NCBI RefSeq assembly: GCF_900106045.1
Contig: NZ_LT629802.1
Location: 1,736,001 to 1,800,000 of the forward strand
Direction of reading: 5' to 3'
DNA: 64,000 bases
Origin: Pseudomonas mucidolens
Lineage (GTDB): Bacteria; Pseudomonadota; Gammaproteobacteria; Pseudomonadales; Pseudomonadaceae
The notes under the pieces were generated by a model. The model saw only the letters and a list, made by a program, of their open reading frames with translations. It ran no database searches and was not told the DNA's origin. Below, piece after piece: positions 47,452 through 56,676 of this stretch (the first letter of the stretch is position 1; every line of letters begins with the position of its first letter). Both the position numbers and the translations under genes were made by a program.

Positions 47452-49176
47452 ATGAACTACCAACCCTTTACCCGAACCTTGATAACAACGGCCCTGATCC
47501 TGACCTTCAGCGGTGTTCAGGCGGCGTCCCAGGCACCGGTGGCTGGCGAAAACGGTATGGTGGTCACCGCCCAGCACCTGGCAACTCACGTTGGGGTCGA
47601 TGTGCTCAAGGCCGGTGGCAACGCAGTGGATGCGGCGGTCGCCGTCGGTTATGCGCTGGCGGTGGTGTATCCAGCCGCGGGCAATCTGGGCGGTGGTGGG
47701 TTCATGACGGTACAGCTGGCGGACGGACGCAAAACCTTTCTCGACTTCCGCGAAAAAGCCCCTTTGGCGTCCACGCCGGACATGTACCTGGACAAGGACG
47801 GTAATGTCATCGAAGGCCTGAGCGCCAAGGGGCATTTATCGGTCGGCGTACCGGGCACCGTGTCAGGCATGGAAATGGCGCTGAGCAAATACGGCACCCT
47901 GAAGCGGGCGCAGGTGATTAAGCCGGCCATTGCGTTGGCGGAAAATGGTTTCGTCCTCGACCAGGGCGATGTCGACATGCTGCACTCGGCCACCGGCGAA
48001 TTCGAAAAAGACCGAGACCTGCGCGGTATCTTCCTGCAGGACGGCAAGCCGCTGCAGGTCGGCGAGAAACTGGTGCAAAAGGACCTGGCAAAAACCCTGC
48101 GGGAAATCTCCGCCAAGGGCACCGACGGCTTCTACAAGGGCTGGGTCGCCAAGGCCATTGTCGACTCCAGCCAGGCGGGCAAGGGCATCATCGCCCAGGC
48201 CGACCTGGACAACTACAAGACCCGTGAACTGGCGCCCATCGAGTGCGACTACCGCGGCTACCATGTGATCTCGGCGCCACCACCGAGTTCGGGTGGCCTG
48301 GTGATCTGCCAGATCATGAATATTCTCGAAGGCTACCCGATGGCCGAGCTGGGCTACGGTTCGGCCCAGGGCCTGCACTATCAGATCGAAGCCATGCGTC
48401 ACGCCTATGTCGACCGCAACAGCTACCTGGGCGACCCGGACTTCGTGGAAAACCCGGTCGCGCATCTGCTGGACAAAAACTACGCGGCAAAACTGCGCAC
48501 GGCCATCGACCCGCAAAAAGCCGGCGACTCCCAAGCGATCAAGCCGGGCGTCTCGCCGCATGAGGGCACCAACACCACCCATTACTCCATCGTCGACAAG
48601 TGGGGCAACGCGGTCTCGGTGACCTACACCCTGAACGACTGGTTTGGCGCCGGGGTCATGGCCAGCAAGACCGGCGTGATCCTCAACGACGAAATGGACG
48701 ACTTCACCGTCAAGGTCGGTGTACCCAACATGTACGGGCTGATCCAGGGTGAGGCCAACGCCATCGCCCCGGGCAAGGCACCGTTGTCATCCATGAGCCC
48801 GACCATCGTCACCAAGGACGGCAAGGCGGTGATGGTCGTAGGCACGTCCGGCGGCAGTCGGATCATCACCGCGACCTTGCAGACCATCCTCAACGTCATC
48901 GACTACAAGATGAACATCCAGGAAGCCGTCAACGCCCCGCGTTTCCACCAGCAATGGATGCCCGAGAGCACCAACATCGAAGCCTTCGTCCTGAGCCCCG
49001 ACACCCAGAAAATCCTCGAAAGCTGGGGCCACACCTTCGCCGGCCCGCAAGACGCCAACCACCTCGCCGCGATCCTCGTCGGCGCGCCCTCCCTGGATGG
49101 CAAACCCGTGGGCAACAACCGTTTCTACGGCGCCAACGACCCGCGCCGCAACACCGGCCTGTCCCTGGGCTACTGA
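47452..49176 (+). CDS. ggt: Gamma-glutamyltransferase
   Basis: The 574-residue precursor has a signal peptide (ending GVQAAS) and is cleaved before the catalytic Thr375 in NTTHYS. The active site is supported by the later SGGSRI segment and GG near the start (LGGGGFMTV). Periplasmic GGT hydrolyses and transfers the gamma-glutamyl group of glutathione. The ATG at 47452 sits four bases inside an out-of-frame ATG; the signal peptide fixes the choice. It is monocistronic and not part of the nos operon. Confidence 0.95.
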   Translation: MNYQPFTRTLITTALILTFSGVQAASQAPVAGENGMVVTAQHLATHVGVDVLKAGGNAVDAAVAVGYALAVVYPAAGNLGGGGFMTVQLADGRKTFLDFREKAPLASTPDMYLDKDGNVIEGLSAKGHLSVGVPGTVSGMEMALSKYGTLKRAQVIKPAIALAENGFVLDQGDVDMLHSATGEFEKDRDLRGIFLQDGKPLQVGEKLVQKDLAKTLREISAKGTDGFYKGWVAKAIVDSSQAGKGIIAQADLDNYKTRELAPIECDYRGYHVISAPPPSSGGLVICQIMNILEGYPMAELGYGSAQGLHYQIEAMRHAYVDRNSYLGDPDFVENPVAHLLDKNYAAKLRTAIDPQKAGDSQAIKPGVSPHEGTNTTHYSIVDKWGNAVSVTYTLNDWFGAGVMASKTGVILNDEMDDFTVKVGVPNMYGLIQGEANAIAPGKAPLSSMSPTIVTKDGKAVMVVGTSGGSRIITATLQTILNVIDYKMNIQEAVNAPRFHQQWMPESTNIEAFVLSPDTQKILESWGHTFAGPQDANHLAAILVGAPSLDGKPVGNNRFYGANDPRRNTGLSLGY

Positions 49177-49415
49177 GCCACGGCAGGGCAGGGGCGAGCA
49201 CCCGCAAGCCGCCCCTGCCCCACGCGGCGACAGAATATTTTTTGAAATCAAGGGCTTGCCAGCCCCGGCAAATGAGTACATAATTGCCGCCATCGAACGC
49301 ATCGAGGCGTAAAAAACCTTAATGTTTTCAATGAGATAGAGTAGAGGCAAGGCTCACGCAGCCCACTCAAGTTCATATGCGGTGGATGTCAGCAATCAGG
49401 ACATCGATCGTTTGA
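49177..49415. other. Intergenic region upstream of tRNA-Cys
   Basis: No gene is seen. It should hold the promoter of the tRNA. Confidence 0.4.
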
Positions 49416-49489
49416 GGCCGAGTAGCAAAATGGTTATGCAGCGGATTGCAAATCCGCCTACGCCGGTTCGATTCCGACCTCGGCCTCCA
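49416..49489 (+). tRNA. tRNA-Cys (GCA anticodon)
   Basis: A 74-base cloverleaf: acceptor GGCCGAG/CTCGGCC, anticodon stem GCGGA/TCCGC with loop TTGCAAA (anticodon GCA), T arm with GGTTCGATTCC, and an encoded CCA end at 49487-49489. It is followed at once by an intrinsic terminator. Confidence 0.95.
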
Positions 49490-49497
49490 CTCTTGAA

Positions 49498-49530
49498 AAC
49501 CCCGTAGATTAACGTCTACGGGGTTTTTTA
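49498..49530 (+). terminator. Intrinsic terminator after tRNA-Cys
   Basis: Stem ACCCCGTAGA/TCTACGGGGT with a short loop, followed by six Ts. Confidence 0.9.
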
Positions 49531-49583
49531 TTGCCTGTGGTTTGGGAATTAGTGACCGCTACAAAACGGTTAAAAGTACGCAT

Positions 49584-49845
49584 TTACGAGATAAGCGATG
49601 GCTTGACCGCAATCGCGATTTTTCCTCGAACTCCGTTGTCGGGACTTTCCAGCAGCGCATGGGCGAGCGCAATGTCGGCAAGCGCATAGACGGCGCCAAC
49701 GTGTGGCCGCAGCTGACCGCGGGCTATCAATGCGCTCAACTCATCCAGCTTGCCGCGGTTCTGTCTGGTGACAACGAAGTGATAACTGGTGTTCTTGCCC
49801 CAGGCCTGGACGAGGTTCTTACGGACCTCAACTGCCTGTTCTCAG
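49584..49845 (-). pseudogene. C-terminal remnant of a zinc-type alcohol dehydrogenase/quinone oxidoreductase
   Basis: On the minus strand an open frame reads [20 protein letters not shown] then [15 protein letters not shown] and GVRGKIAI before the stop at 49584. That is the usual end of MDR-superfamily oxidoreductases (substrate-domain helix, then the last Rossmann-return strands). Nothing of the catalytic or nucleotide-binding domains remains; a stop lies just upstream at about 49846. A remnant next to a tRNA gene is consistent with past deletion or insertion here. Confidence 0.65.
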
Positions 49846-49956
49846 AAAATAAATCCGCCGCGCAACTCAAGCCTTCCTCCCATGGGGCAGGGCGCTTTTC
49901 CAACCTCCCCCGAGATTTGCTATGTTGCAGCATTCTATTTTCCAAAAGCGGATGCC

Positions 49957-50403
49957 ATGAAACTCTCTTGTTTTTCGTTCCTATCTACCACGTTATTAAC
50001 CCTGAGTCTGGCAGCCTGCAGCATGACGAAGCCGGCCGCTCCTGAGGGCTCCACGCAAGCGCCAATCCCAGGTTCAGCCACGACGACTCCGTCAGATAAA
50101 TCCCTTCCTCAGTTCATCGCAAGAGGCAATGAGCCGTTCTGGTCAATCAGCGTCAGCGGCAACGGCAACACCTTGACCTGGATAACGCCTGAGAACCCGA
50201 AGGGCACACGGCTCTCAGCACAGCAAGTGACCTCGGGTGACGGGGTCAGGTACATCGGTAGGGATGGTGATAAGACGTTCATGTTGGAGGTGGTTGGCGG
50301 GGCGTGCACGGACACGATGTCCGGACACTCTTTCGAGTTCGCAGCCACTTGGGTCTATGCAGGTGACAGCAACGCAGGTTGCGCTGAGCGGGCCGCTAAA
50401 TAG
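49957..50403 (+). CDS. Lipoprotein with a COG3650-like domain
   Basis: The 148-residue product has lipobox LAAC, then a low-complexity linker and a domain opening FIARGNEPFWSISVSG and containing TWITPENPKG and GACTDTMSGHSFEFAATW, a pattern common in small predicted periplasmic proteins (COG3650). The ATG at 49957 begins the signal peptide. Function unknown. GC is lower than in its neighbours. Confidence 0.75.
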   Translation: MKLSCFSFLSTTLLTLSLAACSMTKPAAPEGSTQAPIPGSATTTPSDKSLPQFIARGNEPFWSISVSGNGNTLTWITPENPKGTRLSAQQVTSGDGVRYIGRDGDKTFMLEVVGGACTDTMSGHSFEFAATWVYAGDSNAGCAERAAK

Positions 50404-50466
50404 TGTCCTTGCAAGCAGCCTTTGCGGGTTGCTTTCCTTTGGCCAGCTGATTGGAGAACGCCGTTT

Positions 50467-51057
50467 ATGAGTGCTCAGCCGGGGCCCATTCCCCTCGTCA
50501 TCCTGGATGTTCAGGACGCTATTGATCAGCCTGTCTGGGAGGGCAAAAGCCATCCAAGCTACCTGACGGCGATTCAGCGTCTTCTGGCGCACTGGCGGCT
50601 GAAGGGGTGGCCCGTGGTGCATATCAAGCATGATGAGCAAGCACCGTCATCGACCTATCACGTCCACGGCCCGTGGAATGCCATCAAGCAAGAGGTCGCG
50701 CCTGTGGCGGGAGAGGCGGTGATTGTCAAACAGCAGAACTGCGCCTTTATCGGCACCGAGTTGGATCAAGTGCTCAAGGGCATGCGGGTGGAGCGTTTGG
50801 TGCTGACGGGGGTAGTGATCCACCACAGCATGGATGCCACGGTGCGTGCCGGAAAAGCGCTCGGCTATCGCATCATCCTGGCGTCTGATGCAACGACGGC
50901 GGTGCCGGTGGTGAGCGCCGCAGGGAAGTCCTGGACGGCTACGACGGTGCATGAGCTGACGCTGGCAATCCTCGACGGCGAATATGCCGAAGTCATGACC
51001 TCGGACGAGGTGATGGCGCTTGATATCGAAGGCTGCGCGGAGGGTTATGCGGGTTGA
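50467..51057 (+). CDS. Isochorismatase-fold protein with Ser in place of the catalytic Cys
   Basis: The 196-residue protein has the fold's LVILDVQDAI (Asp14) and VIVKQQNCAF (Lys88) catalytic residues. The third site, normally Cys in G-x3-(T/D)-x-C-V-x2-T-x-R, reads TGVVIHHSMDATVRAGKALGY with Ser121. It may be an isochorismatase-type hydrolase rather than a cysteine hydrolase, or inactive. GGAG is present upstream of the ATG at 50467. Confidence 0.8.
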   Translation: MSAQPGPIPLVILDVQDAIDQPVWEGKSHPSYLTAIQRLLAHWRLKGWPVVHIKHDEQAPSSTYHVHGPWNAIKQEVAPVAGEAVIVKQQNCAFIGTELDQVLKGMRVERLVLTGVVIHHSMDATVRAGKALGYRIILASDATTAVPVVSAAGKSWTATTVHELTLAILDGEYAEVMTSDEVMALDIEGCAEGYAG

Positions 51058-51445
51058 ACATCGATATCGAAACGCCAGACAAAGAAAAGCCCGCGATGGG
51101 GAGAGCGGGCTTAAAGGTGTTCGCTTAGGAGCTGGGATCACCATAAGCGCTGGACTGTGAAAGGGATGTGAAAGGACCCAAACAAAAAACCGCGTGCAAT
51201 GATATTTCGGCGATGAGAAGAGCTTGGGTTATTTCCTTTTGATCCTGTCTGCGCGTCAGCATGGCTCACCTTGGATAAAGTCAACCGCTGACCAGCGGTT
51301 TGCCTATTGGACGTCTACCTTCCGGGCTTTATGCGGCGCAGCCGTGAAGAAAGTGTATCTCTCGATCTGCTTATAGCTGTACGGGGTGAGTCTGCGCCGA
51401 ACACTCTACTGTCAGGGCGACAACAATTCGCCTGGATGACGCCCC
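51058..51445. other. Intergenic region with a terminator-like hairpin
   Basis: About 390 bases without a supported gene. A stem (AAGCCCGC/GCGGGCTT) at 51085-51112 probably ends the upstream gene. A short hairpin (ACCGCTGACCAGCGGT) occurs at about 51284. Confidence 0.5.
51085..51112. terminator. Terminator-like hairpin after the isochorismatase-fold gene
   Basis: Stem AAGCCCGC/GCGGGCTT with a 10-base loop; the T-rich side (TTTTCTTT) is on the minus strand, so its direction is uncertain. Confidence 0.45.
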
Positions 51446-52054
51446 ATGTTCATGTCCTCAAGCCTGCTTTCAGCCTTTGCGCTGTTCGCTTTCGTGTCTT
51501 CGATCACGCCGGGACCGAATAACACGATGTTATTGGCGTCCGGCGTGAACTTCGGCTTTCGGCGCTCAATTCCTCACGCCCTGGGGATCAGCCTGGGATT
51601 TATGGTGCTGGTGATCTCGGTCGGCCTGGGTCTGGGGGAAGTGTTCAAGGCGCTGCCGGGGGCCTATGCGACATTGCGCTATGTCGGGGCGGCGTACTTG
51701 CTGTACCTGGCGTGGAAGATTGCGACGTCCAGCCCTCTGTCGGATGACACCCACGGCAACCACACACCCATGACCTTTCTGGGCGCGGCAGTGTTCCAGT
51801 GGGTCAACCCCAAGGCCTGGGTCATGGCGTTGGGCGCGATTACTACCTATACGCCCGCGCAAGGCTATTTCACCAACGTGCTGGTGATCGCAGTAGTGTT
51901 TGCGGTGATCAACCTACCCAGTGTGTGCGTGTGGGTGGGGTTTGGCAGCGGTTTACGCAGCGTGTTGCGTAATCCGCGCTGGTTGAGAGTGTTCAATTGG
52001 TCAATGGCGGGGCTGCTGGTGCTTTCTTTGTACCCGATGTTGTTTGCGGGTTGA
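51446..52054 (+). CDS. LysE/RhtB family amino-acid exporter
   Basis: The 202-residue protein has six membrane helices and the family motif SSITPGPNNTMLLASGVNFGFRRS at the N-terminus (in pieces), plus FQWVNPKAWVMALGA in the middle. LysE/RhtB proteins export amino acids such as homoserine, threonine or lysine; the substrate is unknown. Start candidates are at 51446 and 51452. Confidence 0.92.
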   Translation: MFMSSSLLSAFALFAFVSSITPGPNNTMLLASGVNFGFRRSIPHALGISLGFMVLVISVGLGLGEVFKALPGAYATLRYVGAAYLLYLAWKIATSSPLSDDTHGNHTPMTFLGAAVFQWVNPKAWVMALGAITTYTPAQGYFTNVLVIAVVFAVINLPSVCVWVGFGSGLRSVLRNPRWLRVFNWSMAGLLVLSLYPMLFAG

Positions 52055-52059
52055 ACGCG

Positions 52060-52143
52060 TCAAACTGGTGAGATCGTGGCGAGCAGGCCAATCGCGATGG
52101 TCAGTGCTAAAGAGCCAAACAGAAACAATGCCATCTTAGCCAT
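52060..52143 (-). CDS. 27-residue single-helix membrane ORF
   Basis: The ORF MAKMALFLFGSLALTIAIGL, ending in TISPV, is fully hydrophobic apart from the first residues. CGGAGCCCCC precedes its ATG, nearly the same leader as the 29-residue ORF in front of dnr (CGGAGTCCCCC). It lies just past the LysE gene on the other strand. Confidence 0.5.
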   Translation of the reverse strand: MAKMALFLFGSLALTIAIGLLATISPV

Positions 52144-52385
52144 GGGGGCTCCGAAAGGAAGATAAACGACAGGAGGTTTCTCGTCGGGCTCCACGAGTGC
52201 GTCGGGAGTGATTCATTGTCACGATTGAAGGCTGTACGGTACAGATTCAGATGCTGAATAAAAAAGCGTATCAGATGCTCCCGCCGCGTCTGTGCAGCGG
52301 GCCGGCACCTTATACGTGCAGGTACCGACCAGCGTCAATGAGGCGTGCTCAACCGGTGCCGATTGAGCGAGGTGCAATGACCGAC

Positions 52386-53534
52386 TCAGTCGGTAGAGAA
52401 TTTGAACACTGTGTTTTGCGTATACGTCTGCCCCGGATCCAGCCGCGTCGAAGGGAAGTTCGGCTGGTTCGGCGCGTCAGGGTAATGCTGGGTTTCCAGG
52501 GTAAACGCGCTCCAGTGGTTGTAAGTCTTGCCGGCCTTGCCCTTGACCGAACCATCGAGGAAGTTGCTGGTATAGAACTGCACGCCCGGTTCCGTGGTGT
52601 AGAGCTGCAGATGGCGCCCGGATTGCGGATCGTGTACCTCGGCGGCCAGTTTGCCGAGATCACCCTTGGCATCCAGGACCCAGTTGAAGTCGAAGCCACC
52701 TTGTTTAGGCTCGGCGAATTTCAACTGGGGATGATCGTCCTTGATGTGTTTACCGATGGCGGTGGGTTGCAGGAAGTCCATCGGGGTGCCAGCGACCGGG
52801 GCCAACTCGCCGGTGGGAATCAAGGTGCCGTTGACCGGCGTGTAATGGCTGGCGTGCAAGGTGGCGAGCTGGTTGAGGATGTCGCCGTTACCGGCACCGG
52901 CCAGGTTGAAATAACTGTGGTTGGTGAGGTTGAGCACCGTCGGTTTGTCAGTGGTCGCGGTGTACTCGATGTGCAGTTCGTTTTTATCGTTGAGGCGGTA
53001 GGTGACCTGGGTTTTCAGGTTTCCGGGAAAGCCCATTTCGCCGTCTTTGGACAGGTAGCTCAACGTCACGCCCACCGAGTCCTTGCTTTTGACCGGTTCG
53101 GCTTGCCAGACGCGCTTGTCGAAACCTTCGGCACCGCCATGCAGCGCGTTTGGTCCATCATTGAGCGGTACCTGGTACCGCTTGCCGTCCAGTTCAAAGG
53201 CGCCTTTGGCCAAGCGGTTGCCAAAGCGTCCGATAGTGGCGCCGAAGAAGGCAGTTCCGCTCTGGTAGCCCTGTACATCGTCAAAGCCCAGGACTATGTC
53301 GTCGAGCTGGCCGTTTTTATCCGGCACGATCAGTGATTGCAGGACGCCGCCGTAAGTAATCACTGTGGCTTGCATGCCATGACTGTTACGCAGCACGTAC
53401 TGCTCGATGGCCGTACCGTCGTTGGTTTTGCCGAAAGGTTTGTGTTCGCTGGACAAGCCGGCGGCCTGGGCGCCAAGGCTGGCCATCATCAGGGACAGGC
53501 CAAGGCTCGAAAGCAGGTGTCGGGAGTGCGGCAT
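52386..53534 (-). CDS. Aldose 1-epimerase (mutarotase), exported
   Basis: The 382-residue protein has a signal peptide (LGAQA) and the mutarotase fold: IGRFGNRLAKG, DGPNALHGG with the active-site His, NLTNHSYFNLAG (second His), and YTTEPGVQFYTSNF with the catalytic Glu. It interconverts alpha and beta aldoses in the periplasm. AGGAAG precedes the ATG at 53534. It is divergent from the SDR at 53673 across an AT-rich gap. Confidence 0.93.
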   Translation of the reverse strand: MPHSRHLLSSLGLSLMMASLGAQAAGLSSEHKPFGKTNDGTAIEQYVLRNSHGMQATVITYGGVLQSLIVPDKNGQLDDIVLGFDDVQGYQSGTAFFGATIGRFGNRLAKGAFELDGKRYQVPLNDGPNALHGGAEGFDKRVWQAEPVKSKDSVGVTLSYLSKDGEMGFPGNLKTQVTYRLNDKNELHIEYTATTDKPTVLNLTNHSYFNLAGAGNGDILNQLATLHASHYTPVNGTLIPTGELAPVAGTPMDFLQPTAIGKHIKDDHPQLKFAEPKQGGFDFNWVLDAKGDLGKLAAEVHDPQSGRHLQLYTTEPGVQFYTSNFLDGSVKGKAGKTYNHWSAFTLETQHYPDAPNQPNFPSTRLDPGQTYTQNTVFKFSTD

Positions 53535-53563
53535 CGTTGAACTTCCTTTTGTTATTTTGAATG

Positions 53564-53650
53564 GAATAGTTCTACTAATTTTCAGATATAGTGCGATTGC
53601 TCTGCAAATTTATAGCGTTTCGTGGCTTTTTTGCAATATAAAATAAGACT
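53564..53650. promoter_or_regulatory. Divergent promoter with a TAGT-N3-ACTA operator candidate
   Basis: A palindrome AATAGTTCTACTAATT lies at about 53565-53580, with a further ACTAAT half near 53648, in strongly AT-rich DNA between the mutarotase and SDR genes. It could bind a sugar-responsive repressor not encoded here. Confidence 0.4.
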
Positions 53651-53672
53651 AATTGGTTGAGGTGAGCATTTT

Positions 53673-54455
53673 ATGAATAATCAAGAAGTTGCCGGTTCCC
53701 AGGCGGTGTATGCCGACCTGAAGGGTAAGACCGTCCTGGTTTCCGGTGGCGCCTCGGGGATTGGCGAAGCATTGGTGCGCGCCTTTGCACAGCAGGGCGC
53801 ACACGTCGGATTTGTCGACATGGCCCAAAGTCAGGGCGAGCAACTGGCTGCCGAGCTGTTGGCCCACGACCATCGCGTCGAATTCGTGCATTGCGATGTC
53901 ACCGATGAGCACGCCTACAAAACCGCCATCGCCCACATCGCCCACGCGCTGGGGCCGATCACGGTGTTGATCAATAATGCCGCCAACGATGTACGGCACA
54001 GCCTGGAAGACATCGATTCGGCGATGTTCGAGAAACTGATCGGGGTTAACCTCAAGCACGCGTTTTTCGCCAGCCAGGCGGTGGTCCCGATGATGAAAGC
54101 CGCAGGGCAGGGCGCGATCATCAACCTGGGGTCGATCGGCTGGATGATGGCGTCCGGTGGTTACCCGGTATACGCAGCCAGTAAAGCGGCGACCCACGGC
54201 ATGACGCGCGGCCTGGCGCGGGAGCTGGGACCTTGGCATATCCGGGTTAACACGCTGGTGCCGGGATGGGTGATGACGCAAAAGCAACTGGCGCTCTGGG
54301 TCGATGACGCGGCGCGGGAATTGATCAGTCGTAGTCAATGCCTGCCGGGCAGCGTGCAACCGGAACATATCGCCCATATGGCGCTGTTTCTGGCTTCTGA
54401 CGTGTCGGCAATGTGTTCGGCGCAGAACTTTATCGTCGATGGCGGTTGGGTTTAG
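53673..54455 (+). CDS. Short-chain dehydrogenase/reductase, probably sugar-oxidising
   Basis: The 260-residue classical SDR has the nucleotide loop SGGASGIG (residues 24-31), NNAA at 101-104, catalytic Ser154, and YAASK with Tyr167 and Lys171. The mutarotase next door suggests an aldose dehydrogenase (galactose or arabinose type) feeding an aldonate pathway, but the substrate is inferred only. GAGGTGA lies upstream of the ATG at 53673. Confidence 0.9.
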   Translation: MNNQEVAGSQAVYADLKGKTVLVSGGASGIGEALVRAFAQQGAHVGFVDMAQSQGEQLAAELLAHDHRVEFVHCDVTDEHAYKTAIAHIAHALGPITVLINNAANDVRHSLEDIDSAMFEKLIGVNLKHAFFASQAVVPMMKAAGQGAIINLGSIGWMMASGGYPVYAASKAATHGMTRGLARELGPWHIRVNTLVPGWVMTQKQLALWVDDAARELISRSQCLPGSVQPEHIAHMALFLASDVSAMCSAQNFIVDGGWV

Positions 54456-54509
54456 TCCCAGCGGTCGCTCCGTGGCTCCCGGCAATGCGCCGGGGCCGCT
54501 GCCACGGGA

Positions 54510-54848
54510 TCATCTGCCGGCGAGCGAAGGCCTGCCGCCGTTTTGCTGCCGAAGGTCAACCAAGCCTGGCACTCGTGCCGCGCTGGCGGAATCAGCCGGG
54601 GTGTGCTTCACAGGCACGCACGCCAGTTCGTGGCGCGCCTTGGCAATCAGGTCGGCCACGGCCCTGAACGAGTTCAGGTCGCTGAGGGGGATGCCGCTCA
54701 AGTGCAGGGTCGAGGTCGGGTCCGCGTGACGCGTCAAGTCGATACTCAACGTCTTGCCGTCATGGCATTCGCAGGTGCAATGGTCGGGCTGGAAGGCTTT
54801 CTCGATCAGGCTTCTTATTTCAAGTATCGACAGTCCTAGATGGTGCAT
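54510..54848 (-). CDS. DUF1652 family protein
   Basis: The 112-residue Pseudomonas-type protein has LSILEIRSLIEKAFQPDHCTCE at the N-terminus in pieces (the LS-x2-E-(L/I)-R-x-(I/L)-I-E-x2-F-x-P-x2-C-x-C pattern of DUF1652). Its C-terminal third is of low complexity. Function unknown. Confidence 0.8.
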   Translation of the reverse strand: MHHLGLSILEIRSLIEKAFQPDHCTCECHDGKTLSIDLTRHADPTSTLHLSGIPLSDLNSFRAVADLIAKARHELACVPVKHTPADSASAARVPGLVDLRQQNGGRPSLAGR

Positions 54849-55181
54849 GACGCTTACTCCCTGGCTGCTTGGAATTAGACGCGGGCGAGCGAACTAGCAT
54901 CGCCGACGCACACACACGGGTAGCAAAGTAAGCGTGTGTAATTTAAGAGATCAGCGAAGGTACGAGGGTTTAATAATAAGCAGGGGAATGCCGACGAGTG
55001 GTTTGGCCGCACCCCGTGAATGCGGGGTGCCCGTCGCCCGTGGCCGCCGGATAGATGATCAACGTCGCACTCGACTATGCGCCGCAGGCCGCTTGCCGGA
55101 TACTGCGAACTATTCAGCGGCAGCGCTGCCGGGTTGTAGGTGCACGACATCTATTGGGCGAGACAGTAAGGGCGTATTTTC
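54849..55181. other. Intergenic region between DUF1652 and the flavoprotein
   Basis: About 330 bases, presumably holding divergent promoters; no operator, repeat or RNA is recognised. Confidence 0.4.
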
Positions 55182-56594
55182 ATGAATGAAACCGAAGACG
55201 GACAGGGGATTCGCGCCGCCAATGTGTTGATCATCGGCGGCGGCTTGAGCGGCACACTGCTGGCAGTGCAACTGCTGCGTTTGCCTGGCGTCCGGCAGAT
55301 CCTGGTGATCGAGCCGCGCGACGAGCTGGGTCGTGGCGAAGCCTACAGCGCAGTGGAATTGGGCCACACCCTGAACGGCAATGCGGCGCGCATGAGTGTC
55401 GACCCGGAAAATGCCGATGACTTGACCCAATGGTTGACTGCCCATATCGCCGCGGGCGGGTGGCCAGAGTCGGACCGGCAGCACGTGCCCGTCAGCGAAT
55501 TGTTTCCGCCTCGAGGGCTCTTCGGCCTTTACGCGCAACAGCGATTGGCTGAGGCCAGGGCGCTGTCGGCGTCCCGCGTCGAACACATCCGCGCCGAAGT
55601 GATCGACGTGCAGGTGGACAGGTCCTCGACCTGGCTGACCTTGGACAACGGCGAGCAACTACGCGGTGATTGTGCGGTGTTGGCCACCGGTATGTTCCCG
55701 GCGGCGCGCACGCCACAGACCGCTTCCAGCGGTTTGAACGCGGCCGCCGTCGACCCCTGGAATGTGAGCGCCATGCGTCAACTGGACCCGCAGTCGACGG
55801 TGCTGATCATCGGCTCCGGGCTGACTATGGTGGATGCCGTGGTGTCGCTGGAGCAGGCCGGTCATCGCGGGCCTATCGAGGTGTTTTCCCGCCACGGCCT
55901 GTTGCCTCATGTCCGTCGCCAGCCCCCGGCCTGGGAGGACTTCCTGGCTGGCGATCAGCGTCTTTGCAGCCCCCTGCAATTAATGCGGGAAGTGCGCCGG
56001 CAATGTCAGCGTGCGATGGCGCAAGGCATCGACTGGCAGGCGCCGCTGGACACCGTACGGGTACACATCGCGCGCTTGTGGAGCCAGGCCAGTGAACGGC
56101 ACAAGCGTCAGTTCGTGCGTCATGTACGGCCCTGGTGGGAAAGCCATCATCACCGCTCGCCACCCTTGAGTGCAGCGTTGGTGGAGCGGTTGCATGGGGA
56201 AGGGCGGTTGCGCATTCAAGCCGCGTCGTTCCAGGGATTGGAGTCGTCGGTGAATGGTCAAGTCACCCTGCGTCTGCGCCGCCGTCGCGAGGTGCATGCG
56301 ACGTTTGTCAGTGGTTGCGCGTTGATTAATTCCAGTGGTATCGAGTACGACTGGCGCCGGGTTGCCCGGCCGCTGCCGCGGCAATTGCTGGCGCGTGGCC
56401 TGGTTCAGCCAGGGCCGCTGGCGTTGGGGATCGCGGCGGATGAGTCCGGCGGGGTGCTGGATGTGCAGGGCGTCGCCAGCGAGCGACTGTTCGCCATGGG
56501 GCCGCCGTTGCGTGGGATGTGGTGGGAAAGTACGGCGGTGACCGATGTAGCCTTGCAAGCCAAGGCGTTGGCGGCTCGATTGGTCGCGGGCTGA
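55182..56594 (+). CDS. FAD/NAD(P)-binding protein (COG4529-like)
   Basis: The 470-residue protein has the N-terminal dinucleotide fold NVLIIGGGLSGTLLAVQLL, the GEAYSAVELGHTLNGNAARMS segment typical of this group, CAVLATGMFPAARTP and a second Rossmann site VLIIGSGLTMVDAVVSL. It ends with LFAMGPPLRGMWWESTAVTDV. The group includes poorly characterised flavoproteins; substrate unknown. AAGGG precedes the ATG. Confidence 0.85.
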   Translation: MNETEDGQGIRAANVLIIGGGLSGTLLAVQLLRLPGVRQILVIEPRDELGRGEAYSAVELGHTLNGNAARMSVDPENADDLTQWLTAHIAAGGWPESDRQHVPVSELFPPRGLFGLYAQQRLAEARALSASRVEHIRAEVIDVQVDRSSTWLTLDNGEQLRGDCAVLATGMFPAARTPQTASSGLNAAAVDPWNVSAMRQLDPQSTVLIIGSGLTMVDAVVSLEQAGHRGPIEVFSRHGLLPHVRRQPPAWEDFLAGDQRLCSPLQLMREVRRQCQRAMAQGIDWQAPLDTVRVHIARLWSQASERHKRQFVRHVRPWWESHHHRSPPLSAALVERLHGEGRLRIQAASFQGLESSVNGQVTLRLRRRREVHATFVSGCALINSSGIEYDWRRVARPLPRQLLARGLVQPGPLALGIAADESGGVLDVQGVASERLFAMGPPLRGMWWESTAVTDVALQAKALAARLVAG

Positions 56595-56676
56595 AGATTG
56601 CCTAGCACCTCCCCAGAGGGACATAGGTATCTACACCACTTTGCCTCAACGCTTAAATCCCAGCAGATAGGGCTGT

